A stretch of DNA of 64,000 nt from Neofusicoccum parvum (lineage: Eukaryota > Ascomycota > Dothideomycetes > Botryosphaeriales > Botryosphaeriaceae), in contig CP087208.1 in NCBI GenBank assembly GCA_020912385.1, positions 1,116,001 through 1,180,000 of the forward strand, written 5' to 3'. Below, one piece after another: positions 10,629 through 23,770 of the stretch (positions are counted from its first letter, which is position 1; the number at the start of each line of letters is the position of its first letter). A program made the position numbers and the translations under genes. The notes under the pieces are model-generated. The model saw only the letters and a program-made list of their open reading frames with translations, did no database searches and was not told where the DNA came from.

Positions 10629-11027
10629 TTACCTCTTTTGCTGGCGAGCATGAAATTCCGCAATGACTGGGTAGAAGGCTTCTTCATCGCCTTCTGAGTA
10701 TTGAAAACGTCGTGATGGAATACACACAGCAAATCCACCTCTCAGTGCTGAAAGTTGCTTAATCCAATATTCATCACAGCATTTCGGCGACCAGATGCGG
10801 CCCGAGGGGTCGGCAGGCTGACCCTGGTACCGGCTCGTATAGTCAATCCCGATGCCGACCCGCGACGCCTTGCCGCCCTTGTCCCTGCACGATTCATTCC
10901 TGCCCCTTCATTGTCGTCAAGCGGCCCTGAATGCTCTGCGCACGTGCTGTATCATTTTCAGGCGCCACGCGTGGTGCCATGCTGTCGTGGACTTTCCCTC
11001 GCACCTGGAAGAACCGTACATGCCCAT
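10629..11027 (-). CDS. Possible small gene or 3' end of a longer gene, unknown family
   Basis: Minus-strand frame 10629-10905 is stop-free and protein-like, ending ...YSEGDEEAFYPVIAEFH then ARQQKR and TAA. It contains GRIWSPKCCDEYWIKQLSAL. A plausible 99-nt intron (10906-11004; donor CCAG|GTGCGA, acceptor AATGAAG) links it in phase to an ATG at 11027, giving about 99 residues starting MGMYGSSR. The upstream exon is only 23 nt, so the true start may lie further upstream in a longer gene. No domain recognised. The gene would be convergent with the coiled-coil gene. Evidence is reading frame and splice consistency only. Confidence 0.35.
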
Positions 11028-11728
11028 CTCCGAGTATTTGTTCCTCCTATCAGTGCATACTACAGTTCTTCGGAAGGAATGGCAAATTCCGCGCCAAATA
11101 GCAGATCTCGGGACGGTGAAGATCTTCGCATGGTGGAAACGTGCCGTTCAACCTGGTTGGGCTTCTTTGTGCGCTCGCGACTCAGGCAGGATGAAGGCCC
11201 GACTTGGCGCCGACACAGGAGAGTGGGATGCTTCGCCGCCTGTTTGTTCTGGCTCGAGGGAAGATTGTTGCCGTTCGAGGCAAGTGGTGCTCTGAAGCTT
11301 GGTGTTCCATGCATCCAACCCTACGTGCAAGCAGGCGCTCGATGCCGCGTTCTCTGGCCGGGGCGCCACCCAACATCGTCACGATGCCGAGAGGTCGCGC
11401 CTATCGTATACACGCAATTGCGGCACAAGCACGGAGCACGCCGAGTGCCATCCCATGACTTATCTGCCGGTGGATGGAGAAAAACACGGCGAATCCAACT
11501 CGACAATTCCCCGCCAGATCTTTGAAAAGCAGGGTCCGCTGCGCTCCCTTCTGTTGCCCTCCGGTTCACATCGTACTGCCGGCCTTGTCTGTCTCACAAT
11601 GCGTTGACCGCACTTCCCCTAAGCCAACAGAGACCAGCATGGATCTCAGGATCTCAAATTCTTTACCCCCTGCTTCCCTTTGACAAACCTCCTGTCGGGA
11701 TTTTCCCCTCTCGTGGCCCTTTCTCCCG
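11028..11728. other. Intergenic, 0.7 kb
   Basis: Overlapping open frames on both strands, none with recognisable features. It includes the promoter of the PTH11-like gene. A minus-strand reading that would extend the small gene at 10629-11027 upstream cannot be excluded. Confidence 0.35.
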
Positions 11729-13324
11729 ATGACTGCCGTTGCCATGGTGGTGACATATACTTCCACCTACGTGGCCACCGTCACAGCGTCGCTGGCTCCG
11801 ACCTTTACAGAGACGTTCGTAGCTCCACTCGCTGCACCAAGCGGTTATGTCGTTAATTTCAACAACCCTCAACGCAAAGCCGACATTGATGGGTATTGGG
11901 TTTTTGCGGTGGGAGTTTTCTTTACCCTGGGTTTTTTGGCTATGCGGATGTTCGTGAAAGTTAAAATAACTCCGCCCCTAAACGTTGAAGACTGTACGTT
12001 CCATGCATGCTTCCTGTAGACGTGCTACTAACTCGTGACAAGTCTTCTTGCTACTCGGGTGGGTCAGTCAAGCTTCCTCTCGCGGCATCAGGAGCGCATA
12101 CTGACCGTTCCCCAGGCATTCGGCATTGCATGCCAGATCATGTTCGTTTGTATGGAATCCTGCTTCCTGGTTGCATGCTGCTCCACTGACGCCGTCACCA
12201 GACATGTGGATTCACAAAATCCATGGCCTTCATGCCTACGAAATGTCCGTTGAGCGCTTCAACCTCTACAATATCGTATGCCGCCCGCCTCCTAAATGCT
12301 TTCATCTCCTACACAGCAGGAACGCTGATACGCCTCTGCTCAGCTCATCATCATAGGGCCTTCTTTGTTTGCGCTTTGTCAATTCTTCGCCAAGTTCTCG
12401 ATCCTTCTCTTCTACCATCGCCTTGCTCCAATCCCGTGGTTTCGCGTGTCTGTTTACCTCCTCATGGTCCTCTTTGCCGGTTATACACTGGGAATCATTG
12501 CCGTCATGGTCTTCCCCTGTGTACCTGTGGCCAAGTCGTGGGATTACACCATCACGGGCGGCCGCTGTGTCAACCGGACGATGACACTCATGGCGGCAGC
12601 GTTGGTGAACATCGTGGGAGAGCTGGCGTTACTCCTGGTGCCGATGCCGATTCTGATGAAGCTGCAAATGCCAAGGATGCAGAAATTCGGCCTGTTCTGC
12701 ATGTTTGCCGTTGGCATGTTGTACGTTTGGCTCCAGTCTGGAGTGGTCCTCGGCGTGTCGTTGAACTGAACCGCGTACAGAACCTGCATTACCAGCATCG
12801 TTCGTCTTGCCGTCCTTGCACCAATCCTTACCGACAGCGATCGTGACAGGCCCTGGAGCTACTCCATCCCGTGCGTCTGGATCGTTGCCGAAGCAAACCT
12901 CATTACCGTCTGCGGTTGCCTCCCCGTTACAAAGAAATTCCTCCGCCACGTCGCTCCGCGTCTGATCGGGGAGTCCTCGTCGTCATCATCGTCCTTCGCC
13001 ATTGGAACTGGAGCGGCGTATGCAAATGGCGGGTCCACCCCACTGCGCACGATCGGTAGCATGCGCTCGCGGCCGAAGCGCGCTAGGTTGGGCGTTGAAT
13101 GCCACCCGCTGGAAATGGACGAGGGGGAGTCGGAAGAAGGGGAGGGGCAGAGCCCGGAGAATGAGCGGATCAGAGCATGGAGTGATGGTGGGAGTGAGAC
13201 AGCAATTGTAGTGACGAAGAGGACGACGGTCGAGTCTGTGGAGGAGTCGGGTGAGAGGAGAAGTGGAGGGTGTGGGCAGCCGATGGGGCTACCTGGAACG
13301 ATGAGATCAGGCGGTTTTGCATGA
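11729..13324 (+). CDS. PTH11-like integral membrane protein (fungal rhodopsin domain)
   Basis: Six exons encode 437 residues. Introns: 11994-12042, 12063-12115, 12150-12201, 12276-12343, 12721-12780, all phase-consistent. About seven membrane helices run from DIDGYWVFAVGVFFTLGFLA through FFLLLGW, a mid segment with KIHGLHAYEMSVERFNLYNI, LIIIGPSLFALCQFFAKFSI, LLMVLFAGYTLGIIAVMVFP, ALVNIVGELALLLVPMPILM and CVWIVAEANLITVCGCLP. The RCVNR segment in the extracellular loop and the EANLITVCGCLP motif are typical of the fungal rhodopsin-domain (PTH11/SAT4-like) family. A Ser/Glu-rich cytoplasmic tail of about 120 residues follows. Such proteins are thought to act as surface sensors (Magnaporthe PTH11 needs one for host-surface sensing); the ligand here is unknown. 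The N-terminal MTAVAMVVTYTSTYVATVTA is an extracellular Thr-rich leader before helix 1. Confidence 0.8.
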
Positions 13325-13610
13325 CGAAAGGACGAAGGACAATGAGAAACAGTGAACAGAGATGGGGTGTCCCAGGGTTGAAACAATGAAGCAGGGAAAT
13401 CACAAGGTTCACATCAAAGGAGTTGATAAGAGGGGTTGCGGAACCGCAGGATTGTGGTATAGTATGGGCTCCTATGAGCAATTTCTAGTGTTTCAGCAAT
13501 TTTTGGTGTGTGGGTGAGCTACGTGAGCTTACTGGCTAGATGTGGAAATACCCCAGAGGAGACCTTTTATCTCAGAGACCTGATATCCCACCCAATCAAA
13601 GGAAGTTTGA

Positions 13611-14420
13611 TCAGATGTTCGAGGTGTGCGCGGGCACTAAGCACTGGCAGTACGGGGCCTCATCTCGGCAGAAGTAGCAGGGAGGCTGACCGACGCAGTG
13701 CTGGCGGGTGTTGATAGTGTAGAAGCAACGCTTGCATACCAGCGCGCCGGGCTGACTCTTGACACTGACCTTACCGGCCTGGGCGTCAGCCACATATTTG
13801 CGCATGGAAAGATCGAGCGCGCTGAAGCGAGCCAATGAGACTTGCTGCTGCGGTGGTTTGTGGTTCTGGTTGTCGCCGTCCGTCATCTCCACATCCTTCA
13901 GGCCAGTGTGTCCTTCCTTCGCTTTCTTCCGAATCGCAAGGTCCGGAATGACATACGACATGTTCTGAACCTGGCTAAAGTCCCGATCAGCCATGTCTTC
14001 GTCCTCCAGACCCTCGTGCCTCTTCCTGTGCTTCACCGCACGCCTCTCGAGAAACCCTTCTTCCAACTCCTCCATCATCTTGGGCATGGCGGCTGTCTTG
14101 GTGGCTCTCTCGGGCATCTTCGTCCAACCCCGCCTCCTTCTCCTCCTGAAGGCGGTGTTGTCGGCGATGATGGACTTGGCAGCTGTCTTTGTAGCTCTCT
14201 CGGGCCTGGAGTCTTCCTTAGGAGCGCCGATGTTGTGCATGTTGCGACGGGGCTTGTGGTTGTCGATGCTGATCTCGAGTCCGGTGACGGTGTCTCTAGA
14301 GGGCGCTCCACGAGCGTTGGCTCCAGGTGAGTCAAGAAGACGATCTGATGCGGAGGTCAATGGTTGCTGTAGCGGAGGTAGAGGTGTGGGGCGGGACTTA
14401 CCAGGTGGCTGCCGCGACAT
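13611..14420 (-). CDS. Hypothetical protein with Cys-rich C-terminus
   Basis: About 250 residues in two exons. A 57-nt intron at 14345-14401 (GTAAGTCCC...TTGACC...ATCAG) is in frame, so the uninterrupted reading also stays open, but the strong donor and branch support splicing. The protein is basic and disordered in the first 200 residues, with an approximate internal duplication of the motif PERATKTAA (two copies) and two copies resembling G(L/H)...DVEMTDGD. The last 45 residues carry a cysteine pattern (VCKRCFYTI, then QHCVGQPPCYFCRDE, then YCQC) that could bind zinc. No known family recognised. A nuclear adaptor is possible but unsupported. Start: ATG at 14420. Confidence 0.55.
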   Translation of the reverse strand: MSRQPPGKSRPTPLPPLQQPLTSASDRLLDSPGANARGAPSRDTVTGLEISIDNHKPRRNMHNIGAPKEDSRPERATKTAAKSIIADNTAFRRRRRRGWTKMPERATKTAAMPKMMEELEEGFLERRAVKHRKRHEGLEDEDMADRDFSQVQNMSYVIPDLAIRKKAKEGHTGLKDVEMTDGDNQNHKPPQQQVSLARFSALDLSMRKYVADAQAGKVSVKSQPGALVCKRCFYTINTRQHCVGQPPCYFCRDEAPYCQCLVPAHTSNI

Positions 14421-15723
14421 GATTGCAAGTGCTGGCGCGCCAGGAAAATGACGACGCGGGTGAGGAGCGTGAGTGGGGGAAGAAGAAACACGGCATGAGG
14501 TTGGTGGGTAAAGAAAGTAGTGCGTAGGTTGCCAGTAGGATCGAGCACCGGCCTCACCATGGGTAGACGAAGCGGCGAGACAGCAACATCGTCATTCACC
14601 GAATCATTGCAAGTCGAGACTTCTTCCTTCTGGCCTGCCGCTTGCCCGGCGGTACAAAGATAAAAAGAGGAAACAAGGTGGGTGTACCCGCGGAACGTCT
14701 CATTTGTTGAATCCCGCGCTGCCTTTCTGTGTGGCATAGGTACCTACTGGTGCGTGGTTCATTTGCAGATCTAAGACTCACAGCGTTCGCGAGGCGTCTT
14801 GTAGGACGCTGCTGGTCATGATACAGCGAATTGGATTCACTCGACGTGCAAAACAATGGCGGTCGTCGCTGTCGCATTACGGCTGTTTGTACGGCCGCTA
14901 TGAACAAATACGTGAAACCTACAGCTTATTAGCGTGCTACTGAAGAACAGACACTCCTCAACAGAGGATATAAAGGTGTCTCTTGCACAGACAGCCTGCC
15001 GAACCAGGTGGTGAGACGCGCAATGTGGCGGAGAAAGAAAGAGAGAAGGTTGTGGAGTTCGAGATGCGGCGGAGATCAGAGATCGGAGGCGGCAGCCGCG
15101 GATCCCACCGACCCGCGGGCGGCGACAATCCGCCAGTCCGTCGCAGCCTGGTCCACAACACAACACACTCCGCCCGCGCGTTTGTCGACAGCTCATTTGC
15201 ATCGGCATCACATCGAATCACAAATGAGCTGATGGCGCTCCTGCTTGCGCCAACGTTCGGCGTCAGTGACGTGCACTGCTTTGCGCTCCGGGGCACAGAG
15301 CCCCTGCGCAGGGGTGGGTCTCGTATTGTAATCCAATGGAGGCTTGGCCTGTACGAGACAGGATCGTAGGCAAGAGCAAACGCGGCCTTTGCGGCGTTTC
15401 GATCCATCAGACCCGCAGTCCATAAGCAGCCTTGCAGACCCTCATTGGAGAATGCGATCTTTCGTTCATGCGCACGTTTCATGACGGGCAGCGACGCCAT
15501 TACCGATAACCGTTTCAGCAGGTAAACCCACTCTCGGCTACCCTGGCCAGCCTTGCCAGTTCGGCACGCAGAAGGAATATGGACGCCACCGGCACCGCAG
15601 CTTTCCAGCTCCCTGTCTATCGTACGATTCCCCTGCATTCTTAGCGTGGCGGTGCTGCTCTCCTCGCGTACTTCTTAAGCCGGCCTGTGTACCGTCCAGC
15701 GCCCCATCATCAATCTTGATGCC
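14421..15723. other. Intergenic, 1.3 kb, upstream of CYP51
   Basis: No gene recognised; overlapping frames on both strands lack motifs. The right half is the CYP51 promoter and leader. I saw no large tandem promoter duplication of the kind that raises CYP51 expression in azole-resistant isolates, and no clear sterol-response element. Confidence 0.45.
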
Positions 15724-17417
<1,694 letters not shown>

Positions 17418-18144
17418 AAGACCGGTGACGAGGAATCTGTCATCACCTTAGACAGCGGCTAAAAAGGACATGGGCGTCAATTGCCCCTTCTTTGCATGGA
17501 TTACCTTCATATACTGCAATGGAAATCCTGAAGCCATACTTTACGCCCTCTATTGTTGAATTGGTGCATAAACTGCGATCTTCTGCTCTGTGAAATGTGC
17601 TGGTAATCTTGTCGTGAATACAGCAGCTTTGAGCCTGGAAGGGCTCAGCTTTCAAGACGACCTAAGAGGGACAACCAAAGCGAGCCGATGAGCGAAGTAT
17701 CCTATGTGTACTGTTAAATGCGATTGAACGTGGGTTTGCAGCAATGTGTCGCGAGGCAGTGAAATGCGCAAGGTGCGGGTGACAGCTGAGGCGCGGAAAC
17801 CGGTGCGCTCCTGCTGCGTGTCGGCTCTTTCCTCTCTCGCGGGCTTCAGCGCCGTCTGCGCCGCTGAAACAGCATCGAATACGGCGGATCACCAGTCCCG
17901 TCACTTTCTCAGCATTAACAAGGAAAGACAGTCCGACTTCACCGTTCTGACGGTGACTGTCCACGTCCTGCCAGGGCATTACGAATTATTACCGCAACCC
18001 AGGACGCTGCAGGCTGGGCGCTGATGCCTCGACACTTCCGATAACTTCAAAGGGTGGTTGCTCTTGCCAAAGACGCAGCGTCTTGACTTCCCCACCGAGC
18101 GAAACGGTCTCGATCGTAGTCTTCCAATCCTGCACTTTCATTTC
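17418..18144. other. Intergenic, 0.7 kb
   Basis: 3' flank of CYP51 and leader of the next small gene. Nothing recognised; the frames at 17443-17655, 17662-17979 (minus) and 17746-18024 (plus) look like chance. Confidence 0.45.
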
Positions 18145-18759
18145 ATGACCAACCCAGTACCAGCCTCTCAACAACCCGTATTCCACATCTCGCACAACCC
18201 ACCGCCGATTATGGATCCAGAGTCCGATACCGAGCGCAACTCCGCATCGCCACCAAACTCCCGCCCCTCCAAAGGCGGTGACCTGAGAAGAAGCTGCGAA
18301 GGGATCACACCGCCCTATCCAGTCACTCCAAACAACCCAGCTGCAGAAGAACAACTCTTCGAAGACCTGGAGGCCGCTGCTACGGATGACCAACAACGCG
18401 AGATCCTCCTTGACGTCGAACCCCTCATTGAGCAAGTCAGACAATCTACGACCCCGGATGCGACAACTCAAGCGTCTTCGCCCGACTCTGACCCTACATC
18501 CATCACTGAAACGGAGCAAGACTCGATGTCGGAAAACGCACCAACACCGGCTACAGTGAAGACAGAGAACCCCATGACAAAGGAAGAGCCTCTGGTGCTG
18601 GCACTCAAATTCAAGGAAGAATATGCTGTCTACCTGGCCAAGCACATAGCGTTCCTGGACCGCGGAACGCCGCTTTCCGCAGACGAGCAGAGGGAGATGG
18701 AGGGTTGGGTCGAGAGACTGAAGGGGATGAAGAGCCGCATCAAGCGCGCGGTGGAGTAG
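18145..18759 (+). CDS. Hypothetical acidic, low-complexity protein
   Basis: Open frame of 204 residues from the first ATG (18145); a second ATG at 18211 is also possible. The sequence is rich in Pro, Ser, Thr, Glu and Asp and is predicted by eye to be disordered up to about residue 140, after which a helical, basic C-terminal segment appears (LALKFKEEYAVYLAKHIAFL, then ADEQREMEGWVERLKGMKSR). Composition and a clear helical end support a real gene. No domain recognised. It lies on the same strand as CYP51, about 730 bases downstream. Confidence 0.5.
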   Translation: MTNPVPASQQPVFHISHNPPPIMDPESDTERNSASPPNSRPSKGGDLRRSCEGITPPYPVTPNNPAAEEQLFEDLEAAATDDQQREILLDVEPLIEQVRQSTTPDATTQASSPDSDPTSITETEQDSMSENAPTPATVKTENPMTKEEPLVLALKFKEEYAVYLAKHIAFLDRGTPLSADEQREMEGWVERLKGMKSRIKRAVE

Positions 18760-19820
18760 GTGCGTGGAAGGAAAGAGTGGCGTCATGATGGAACGGAGGG
18801 TGGTGCTGACGGGAGAGAAAGAACCCAGTGTTCAGAGTTTGGTGCTGTTTGCCAGGGCCTGATTTGGCAATTTGCCGGCATGGGCAAGGGAAATGGCTCT
18901 GGATGCTTCATTGCTTCGGTCTTTGCAATTGAAGACAGCAGATCCCTAGAACATCTTTGATCCAGACTTTATGCATGCAGCGCGTGATATCCTGATTGAT
19001 TTCATGCTGAAAAGAACACGACGTAGACGGGTCACACGACCGCAGAGGTGGCAGGTGACGGGCCTTTGGGGCGATGGTTGGGTGACCTTACGGCGGAGAA
19101 GAAAAACGAAGCTTGGATAGAGAGCAATGTAGAAAACCATAGGGGTCTGACAGGACTTTGGACATCGAAAATGTAAGAAATATCGGACGGAGCGTAGCTG
19201 CCAGATGATTTTTGTGGCAAGCCAGCTCTCGCGGGGAGTTGAAGCGTCTGTCGGGATGAAGAGGCATCAAGACACGCGCACAGTCGCATTGAGATGAACG
19301 CTCCAACTCCGTGGCTCGAATTGTTATTCATGCAAGATGCGGTGGACGTAGACGGCCGTGAGAGGGCGGGCTGGGCCAAGCGCGACACCAAGGAGCGACC
19401 CGGAGATCGGCAGCCTTCCCCGCTTTGTTCCCCGCGCGCGTCCTCGACAACACGCGGTGCGGCGTCAACAAGCTCCGCATCAACGCCCCTTGCATGACCA
19501 GCAGGCTCTGCTACACGTGCTGGAAGCCCGCGCCATGCACGCCACCCAGAGCCAGCCGCTCCCGCATGCTGCAAGCCTCCACCTGACCCGGCTCAACGCT
19601 CGAAAAACCCGCCCTGCAACGCTACCGTGCCATCGCGTCCACAGGTCACCGCTGATCGCGCCTGCCGGGCCGCCATGCATTGCAGGCCACAGCCATGTCG
19701 ATTGAAAAGCATGCTGTAGCCACCCCGGCCGCCGCGCCTGCACGCCCGAGGCTGCTGCCGCTGCTGGCTGCCCTCATCTTTGCGCTCTTGCTCGTCTGCA
19801 CTGATCCCCGCAGTCTCGTC
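18760..19820. other. Intergenic, 1.06 kb
   Basis: No gene supported. The reading frame of the glycosidase remains open upstream of its preferred start (back to 19680), giving a hydrophobic N-terminal extension in the same frame, but the ATG at 19821 gives a canonical signal peptide and is preferred. The remaining frames overlap on opposite strands. Confidence 0.4.
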
Positions 19821-22214
19821 ATGAAGCTCCAGCCCCTCGCCGCCAGTGCCGCCGTCCTGCTCTCCGCAGCATCCGCACAAGCGACCTCCAACACGACCCT
19901 ACTCCCCTTTGTCCTGACGCCTCTGCCGCTCGGCTCCATCAAACCCTCCGGCTGGCTGCGCGACCAGCTGATCCTCTCCGCCAACGGCCTCGCCGGCCAC
20001 GAGCTCGACTTCTACCCCTACGTTGCCGACAGCAGCTGGACCGGCGGCTCCTCCGAATATAGTGGCTTGAATGAAGGGTTCCCGTACTGGCTGAACGGTC
20101 TCGTGCCTCTCGCCTATGCCACCGACGATGCACGCTTGAAAGAGCAGGTCAGCGACGCCGTGACCAGTGTGCTGGCACGACAGGCCGACGATGGCTGGCT
20201 GGGCCCGGAGAGCGGTACCGCCCGGAATCTGTGGGCGCGGTATCCCTTGATGTTGGGTATGATACAGTTGGTTGAGGCGGAGCCGAATATTTGGGAGGAC
20301 CCCATTATGGATGCCGTCGGGAAGTTCGTGGATCTCATGGTGACCATGCTGCGGAATGACTCAACCGGTTATCTCTGGCACGAGGGAGACCAGTTGAGCG
20401 AGGAGGAATTCACATGGGGAAGAGTCAGAGTGCAGGATCTTTTGATTGTTCTGCAGTGGATATGGGAGAGAGAGACCACCACCGAGAGCTTGAGGTCGAA
20501 GCTGGCCGAATCCATGCAGATTCTGATTGATGGGGCTATCAACTGGGCTGATTGGTGGCAGGAGGGCGTATTCATCAAGGAAGACCTCAATTTTCTAAAT
20601 ACCGAGCCCTCCGATGGACCGCGTTATCCGTACGAGCATGGTGTCAATGCTGGACAAGGTAGGTGCCGAAGTCTCTTGTCTTTATGGCAATGTATAAAGC
20701 CCCATAGAAGCCGTGAGAAACGTGATATTCCTGCTATTCGTTTCCATTCTTCCAGCGAAGTTTCTGGAAATCCATCAAAACCCTATTCCGGGAATTCAAA
20801 GACTCGAGAACCCCTTCACGTGGCCCTCCCGTGTTCATCAGTTTTCCAGATCCCTCGCCTTGAAACATCCCTCGCCTGATTATTTTTTGTGCCGTCTGTT
20901 CTGACTTTCACAGGTCTCAAAGCACTTGCAGTGTTCCGACGCTTCACGCAAAATGAATCATTGGTGGACATCACTCGCCGTGGAGTAGATTGGACGTTCA
21001 AGTATCATGCCGCCGCATCCGGTGCCATTCTTGCGGATGAGCGGATCGCTGGGTTGGCACCATATTACGGGTAGGATTTGCCGCTTGGTTCTTCAGCACC
21101 CACTCTAACAACCGCGAAATGCAGATCCGAGACATGCACATTAGTAGAGACCATGTACTCTCTGAGCTACCTCTACCAAGCGCTGGGTAACAACAGCTAT
21201 GCCGATCTGTCTGAATTGATTGCCTTCAATGCATTGCCGTCACAGATGTCACCCAACTGGTGGGCTCGTCAATATGTGGGACAACCCAATCAAGGATACT
21301 CAACGAGACTGGAAGAACATCCCTTCTACAACGTCGGAGAATACGGGCAGATCTACAGCGTCGGCGCCAACTATCCCTGTTGCACCGTCAACCATCCTCA
21401 AGGCCTACCGAAATTCCTGTCTCATTCGTTCGCAAGGATTGGAGACAACGATATCGCCCACATGCTTTTGAGCCCCGGCAACTTGACAGCAAGCCTGGCA
21501 AGCGGTAAAATGACAGTCGACTGCGAGACGAACTATCCTTTCTCGGACACTCTGCAGTATACAATCGTTTCGGACTCCGCGGCGACGTTCCACGTGCGTG
21601 TCCCCACCTGGGCCGATGTATCGAGTTCGGAGCTCTCCCTCAATGGCACCTTGAAGACGGTCTCCCCCGACCCTGCTACTGGCCTTCACGCCATCACCCT
21701 TCCTGCCGGCACATCCAAGCTCACATATACCCTCTCCGCCTCCCTGTCCACCACCTCACGCGCGAACGATACCATTACCATCCAGCGTGGCGCGCTACTC
21801 TTCGCCCTCGCTATTCCTAGCACCAACTCGTCCTCGGCACCGCAAATGTACAATGATCCGTCCACCACCATCGCCAACGCTCCTGCTCTCGCCGTCGACT
21901 GGCAACTCCTCAACGCATCTGCCTGGAATGTCGCCATTGACCCTTCAACTCTCATGTTCAACTCAAACCTTGATAACTCGACAAACGCGGGGCTCGCAAA
22001 CCCGCTGTTCGCGCCGGAAGCGCCGCCAGTGTGGGTCGAGGCCCAGGGGTGTGAGATCGGTGGGTGGGGAATCTACCACGGCGTGCTAGATATACCACCG
22101 CCCAAGGCGGAAAGGCAGTGCGTGGGGGACGTAAAGACGTATAGGCTGGAGCCGGTGGGTGCGGCGAAGCTGCGGTTGCTTGACCTGCCGGTGATTGACC
22201 TGGGTGGCCAGTAG
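19821..22214 (+). CDS. Secreted glycoside hydrolase, GH127 / DUF1680 type
   Basis: Three exons (introns 20659-20913 and 21071-21124) encode 694 residues. The start at 19821 gives the signal peptide [21 protein letters not shown]. An (alpha/alpha)6-barrel-like body follows with [16 protein letters not shown] near the mature N-terminus, [16 protein letters not shown], and a central [18 protein letters not shown] (Glu340), AFNALPSQ, and the pair Cys417-Cys418 in [12 protein letters not shown]. Bacterial GH127 beta-L-arabinofuranosidases use a Glu plus a Zn-bound Cys cluster, and the Glu and the Cys pair here are in the corresponding motifs; not every ligand Cys is obvious. The C-terminal 250 residues are beta-rich. 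The likely role is cleavage of plant cell-wall side chains outside the cell; substrate unknown. The first intron (255 nt) is long for this window. Confidence 0.75.
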
Positions 22215-22256
22215 GGGTGTTTTGATAGATAAGCCCACGGCGCAGTCCACTCTGCC

Positions 22257-22375
22257 ACGTACGACCACAGGTCGCAGAATGCAGGGCTTCCCGTCCGCTC
22301 AGCCATACTTAAGCTGCGAACCGGTCGATTAGTACTCAAGTGGGTGACCATTGGGGAATCCCGACTGTTGTACGT
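22257..22375 (+). rRNA. 5S rRNA: 5S ribosomal RNA
   Basis: A 119-nt sequence matching the fungal 5S pattern: ACGTACGACCAC at the start, the loop GCAGGGCTTCCCGTCCGCTC followed by AGCCATACTTAAGC, then GATTAGTACTCAAGTGGGTG with ACCATTGGGGAATCCCG, ending TGTTGTACGT that pairs with the start. RNA polymerase III internal promoter boxes lie in the conserved middle. It stands alone rather than in the rDNA repeat, as in most Pezizomycotina. It begins only 43 bases after the glycosidase stop codon, so it lies in that gene's 3' untranslated region or immediately beyond it. Confidence 0.9.
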
Positions 22376-22379
22376 TTTT
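22375..22379 (+). terminator. Pol III terminator (T run) of the 5S gene
   Basis: Five consecutive T residues directly follow the 3' strand of the closing helix, with further T-rich sequence (ttgctttgttttt) behind it as a backup. Confidence 0.7.
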
Positions 22380-23770
22380 GCTTTGTTTTTGCGCCGGCCG
22401 AAATTTTTTGATGCCGTCTGTGGTGGCCCGGGCTCGGCCTAATTGCCGACGTGCGGTCCGACTAGCACTTTTGTCCGACGGTACGAGTACCTGTTCTGAC
22501 GTTCCTTTGATACTGCTTGAGAATTTCTCGCTATGGGCAGTGGGCAGACCATCCTTCTCCTCTGCACAACCCCGGACAGAGTTACCGCAGCACGTCTGCG
22601 TCCAAACGCTTGCACCGTCGTTGCCCCTACTCTCGGCAGTTTCTTTGGAATACATATAGCTACAACCGGCATTCAAGCTGCTGCCAACCGTTAGCCAAAA
22701 ACATGTCAATTTGTTTCATATCACGGCTTCAAAAGAGTTCCTTCAGCTGCACTGGAAGCTCTGTTGAATTCAGGGCAGAGTAATGACACATACGGTAACT
22801 TAAGAAACGTCGTTGACTCCGATTCTCCCGTGTACCTTCTTGCCGGCGAACTGTATGTACCTTTTCCGGAGTGAGCGGGGGAAGAAGAGAAGAGCGCAAT
22901 GAAAGCATTTTGGTGGCCGCCTAGAGCATGAACATCAGAAAAGATCCTATTCACTGTTGCATGGGTCTTCTATCAAGAGCAAGCGAAAGCTTAAGGTTAA
23001 AGGCTTTTTAGAGTGGCATGCGTTCTATTGTTTTAATCGATCTTACGCGCTCAAACTATACACCCAGACACCAGTTCGTTTCTACGCTAATAAGCCAGCG
23101 CCTTTATCGACATCGCAGAGTACACCTCAGAAATTTTGTTTAAAAATTCCATGAGCTGTTGCGGTATAGTATATTGGAAGACCACTTTGTTGATTGATGT
23201 AAGATGCTGTTTTTTTCCCGCAAGCGGACAAGGCAGAATCAAGTCTACTAAAGCTACGCTGTGCTTATGCGACCTTTCTTAGGAAGGGCAGAATTACGCT
23301 ACAGCAGTGGGGGTAGGTAACACTATACTATAGAGATTTGTAAGCGATTCTTTGTCATCTAGTACGGATTGGGGGCTTATTCGGCGAATGTGAAGGCCGA
23401 AGAAGATGCACCCCGTCAGCTTTACTCATCCGGACGACAACACTCCGACGCGCAATGATGGTTGTGCATAATTCAAAATCCGAATGGTCCGACTGCTTAC
23501 TGAGACTGGGAGAACCAACCTTCATTTGTAAGAATTGCAGCCTTGCGCGGACGTCATGGCGGAGAGTTGTTGGAAGCCTTGTGGCACTTGAAGGTATACT
23601 TAAGGCGAGGCTCTGGAATCTCTGAAGAACGGATACTACTCAATACACATCAGCCTTATTGACTGAGAGACAACACTGCTTCAATAAGTCGTGCGTAATT
23701 ACTATCGCCCTTGAGATCCATCGTTAAAAGGTTGGCTTACTTTTGAACAGAAACAGCCAGAATCTCCAAT
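22380..23770. other. Intergenic, 1.4 kb, AT-leaning
   Basis: Between the 5S gene and the glutathione transferase. It contains repeat copy A (22672-22786); otherwise no gene is supported. The frame at 22351-22659 starts inside the 5S RNA and is not credible. Confidence 0.45.
22672..22786 (+). repeat. Diverged direct repeat, copy A
   Basis: About 115 bp, starting ttcaagctgctgcca and containing tatcacggcttc and ttcagctgc, that recurs as copy B at 24678-24798 in the same orientation. The best-matched 80 bp differ mainly by transitions. The two copies bracket the glutathione transferase gene. Confidence 0.75.

Noticed and set aside
14421..15723. Tandem promoter duplication upstream of CYP51
   Set aside because: Looked for a TR34/TR46-like repeat; none seen by eye.
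17989..18786. 265-codon minus-strand frame
   Set aside because: Overlaps the plus-strand acidic protein at 18145-18759 almost fully. His/Leu/Arg/Cys-rich translation is typical of an antisense shadow, although the plus-strand gene is itself only moderately supported.
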